Both the position numbers and the translations under genes were made by a program. Below are positions 5,777 to 7,176 of a stretch of 7,176 nt of DNA, piece after piece; the stretch's first letter is position 1; every line of letters begins with the position of its first letter. Source of the DNA: JBEKYH01 sp049511115 (GTDB lineage: Bacteria > Planctomycetota > Phycisphaerae > Tepidisphaerales > Tepidisphaeraceae); assembly GCA_049511115.1 (NCBI GenBank), contig JBEKYH010000263.1, positions 1 through 7,176 of the forward strand. The letters are read 5' to 3'. The notes under the pieces were generated by a model that had not been told where the DNA came from, searched no databases, and was given only the letters and a program-made list of their open reading frames with translations.

Positions 5777-5809
5777 ACCCCCAATGAGAAAACTGGATCG
5801 GGCCAAACC

Positions 5810-6187
5810 ATGAAACTCAGCCTGCTGGAAATCGACAAAACGGGCGTGGCGCGCGTCGGCGGACAAGGCGAAATCACCATCCGCGATTTTGCCGACCCGG
5901 GTAAAAACCCCCTCGAACTCGTCCTGGGCTCTTCCTGGGCCAATCAGCGCGTGCTGCTGAACCTCGAACAGGTCGAATTCATCGACTCCTCCGCCATCGG
6001 CTGGATGATCGACACCCACCGCCGCTTCAAGGACCAGGGCGGGCGCATCATCTGGTACGCCCCCAGCCCGCGCGTGAAGGACATGATCGACCTCCTGAAA
6101 ATGCGCCAGCTTCTGGACTTCAAGGAGAACGAGGCCGACGCCCGCGCCGCAATGGCCGGCGAAACACCCAAGCCCGCCAATCCCTGA
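5810..6187 (+). CDS. STAS-domain protein, anti-sigma-factor-antagonist type
   Basis: This 125-aa soluble protein is a single STAS domain. The conserved helix-start motif VEFIDSSAIGWMID (55-68) matches the SpoIIAA/RsbV signature, and by alignment with it Ser60 (of D59-S60-S61) is the likely phosphorylation site. The preceding strand (RVLLNLEQ) and following GGRIIWYAPSPRVKDMI also fit the fold. In partner switching, the unphosphorylated form binds an anti-sigma kinase and frees its target; phosphorylation turns it off. A short extra loop (DFADPGKNPLELVLGSSW) and a tail rich in Ala and Pro (AMAGETPKPANP) are additions. No kinase or phosphatase partner lies in the window. The start at 5810 fits the domain boundary although only weak Shine-Dalgarno material precedes it. 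The ATPase gene starts 43 nt downstream, so the two are probably co-transcribed. Confidence 0.88.
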   Translation: MKLSLLEIDKTGVARVGGQGEITIRDFADPGKNPLELVLGSSWANQRVLLNLEQVEFIDSSAIGWMIDTHRRFKDQGGRIIWYAPSPRVKDMIDLLKMRQLLDFKENEADARAAMAGETPKPANP

Positions 6188-6230
6188 TCAACAAAAGCCC
6201 CCTGATGTCAAACCCCATACAGGCAACCCC

Positions 6231-7176
6231 ATGAGCGAAACCAAGCAATCGCTGATCGACGTATCCTGGCTGAGCGTGGAGGCGGGCGTTTCAAAATTGA
6301 TTTCCCACGCCGTTCATTTCCCGGCCAGTGATTTGTTCTTCGGCGTCAACGAACAGAACATCTCCGTCCAGGCCCGCCGCCTGGGCATCATGCACACGCT
6401 CAGCGTGATCCCGCTGGAACTGGGGCGAAAGCACATCGCCCACATCAAGGCCCTCTCCAAAATGGATGTTGCCGAGCACCGCCGCCCCCTCGACGGCCGC
6501 TGGATTCACCGCACCGAAGACGGCGAATCGTACGATCTCCGCATCAGCATGATCCCAACGCTGTACGGCGAAGACCTGGCCCTGCGCATCCTCTCGCGAC
6601 AGCCGAATCTGTTCACGCTCGATTCCCTCGGCCTGACCGGCGATCAGCAAAGTTCGCTGGCCCATATGCTCGAATCCCCCAGCGGCCTGATCCTCATGAC
6701 CGGCCCGACCGGCAGCGGCAAAACCGCCACGCTCTACTCCTGCCTCTCGCGCCTCAACGACGGCCGCCGCCGCATCAACACCATCGAAGACCCCGTCGAA
6801 TTCACCGTCGAAGGGCTGAGGCAGAGCCAGATCAACCCCGCCATCGGCCTGGGTTTCGCTGATTTGCTGCGCGGCGTCCTGCGGCAAAGCCCCGATGTCA
6901 TCATGATCGGCGAGGTGCGCGACCCCGAGACGGCACAGACCGCCGTGCGCGCCGCCAACAGCGGACATCTCGTCTTCGCCACGATTCACGCCCCGGTCGC
7001 CGCCTCGGGCATCCAGAGCATGCGCTCGCTGGGAACCCATCCGCATTTTCTCTCGACCTGCCTGCGCGGCGTGATCTCCCAGCGCCTCGTGCGCACGCTC
7101 TGCCCCGATTGCAAATACGCCATTGACCTGGCCGACGCGCCGCACGCGTTCGACGACGTTCGCCCCTGGCTGGGCG
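6231..7176 (+). CDS. GspE/PilB-like secretion or pilus ATPase, 3' end missing
   Basis: The reading frame stays open from ATG 6231 to the window end (315 complete codons). It is a hexameric-type assembly ATPase of the type II secretion/type IV pilus superfamily, acting at the cytoplasmic face of the inner membrane. Visible motifs: an N2-like region with KMDVAEHRRPLDGRW (about 76-90), Walker A GPTGSGKT (158-165), the Asp box TIEDPVEF (about 184-191), Walker B DVIMIGEVRD (222-231) with catalytic E228, and the His-box region GHLVFATIHA. A CPDC pair (C291, C294) begins the zinc-binding tetracysteine loop found in GspE and PilB but absent from PilT. Walker A lies at residue 158, earlier than the roughly 260-330 usual for GspE/PilB, so the usual N-terminal N1 domain is missing. 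The N2 motif ASDIHIEP appears as ASDLFFGV. A modest AGG (6221-6223) precedes the start by 7 nt. Which system it drives cannot be told. Confidence 0.9.
   Translation, partial: MSETKQSLIDVSWLSVEAGVSKLISHAVHFPASDLFFGVNEQNISVQARRLGIMHTLSVIPLELGRKHIAHIKALSKMDVAEHRRPLDGRWIHRTEDGESYDLRISMIPTLYGEDLALRILSRQPNLFTLDSLGLTGDQQSSLAHMLESPSGLILMTGPTGSGKTATLYSCLSRLNDGRRRINTIEDPVEFTVEGLRQSQINPAIGLGFADLLRGVLRQSPDVIMIGEVRDPETAQTAVRAANSGHLVFATIHAPVAASGIQSMRSLGTHPHFLSTCLRGVISQRLVRTLCPDCKYAIDLADAPHAFDDVRPWLG

Larger units (their letters stand above)
5285..5809. other. Divergent intergenic region with several structured segments
   Basis: No convincing gene lies in these 525 nt between the minus-strand hypothetical gene and the STAS gene. 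Frames open here look like chance: they lack Shine-Dalgarno sites and are low-complexity or arginine-rich. From left to right it holds a GC-rich block with a NotI-like GCGGCCGC (5324-5331), a tandem 9-mer, a palindrome, a foldable segment, a heptamer repeat, a candidate promoter and two leader hairpins; these are listed separately. The region should carry promoters for both flanking genes, and may also encode a small RNA. Confidence 0.6.

Noticed and set aside
5519..5809. In-frame upstream extension of the STAS gene
   Set aside because: The frame is open back to 5519, but the extension is rich in Arg, Pro and Cys, has no domain and would cover the promoter-like boxes. The STAS fold begins right after the ATG at 5810.
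6291..7145. Long 284-codon open frame on the minus strand opposite the ATPase
   Set aside because: It is the antisense shadow of the ATPase frame, common in GC-rich genes, and shows no recognisable domain, while the plus strand has all ATPase motifs.

Overview
This is a GC-rich bacterial window with short intergenic gaps, a few weak or absent Shine-Dalgarno sites and no phage or transposase genes. Gene content (PLP-binding YggS-family protein, EntS-like MFS exporter, glutamine-dependent asparagine synthetase, STAS-domain protein, type II secretion/type IV pilus ATPase) is chromosomal. The overall style suggests an environmental Gram-negative-type bacterium, perhaps Planctomycetota. That placement is a guess from gene style, not a demonstrated assignment.

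Layout, left to right. Positions 1-168 are the 3' end of a yggS gene cut by the window edge. A 98-bp inverted-repeat element (180-277) fills the gap that follows. Two hypothetical membrane-associated proteins come next, overlapping by 44 nt: a 106-aa protein with two membrane segments (305-625) and a 274-aa coiled-coil protein with a C-terminal membrane anchor (582-1406). A 12-TM-type MFS exporter (1457-2842) and asparagine synthetase AsnB (2865-4760) then follow 22 nt apart, so probably on one transcript. A very strong hairpin (4736-4781) closes asnB, with the stop codon inside its loop. A 154-aa hypothetical gene on the minus strand (4820-5284) converges on that hairpin and has a textbook Shine-Dalgarno site.

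The 525-nt stretch 5285-5809 is a divergent intergenic region holding tandem repeats, palindromes, a foldable segment and a candidate promoter. To its right lie a 125-aa STAS-domain protein (anti-sigma-factor-antagonist type, 5810-6187) and, 43 nt later, the start of a GspE/PilB-like ATPase (6231 to the window end). This ATPase is open at its 3' end and has an unusually short N-terminus.

Functionally there are three blocks: (i) the yggS end plus two unknown membrane proteins; (ii) exporter plus amidotransferase/asparagine synthetase; (iii) a signalling-type STAS protein probably co-transcribed with a secretion/pilus ATPase. Block iii is the most interesting, because a phosphorylatable STAS switch next to a secretion ATPase suggests partner-switch control of a surface or secretion machine. 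This is inference from gene order only. I found no CRISPR array, tRNA, rRNA, insertion sequence or clear defence system.
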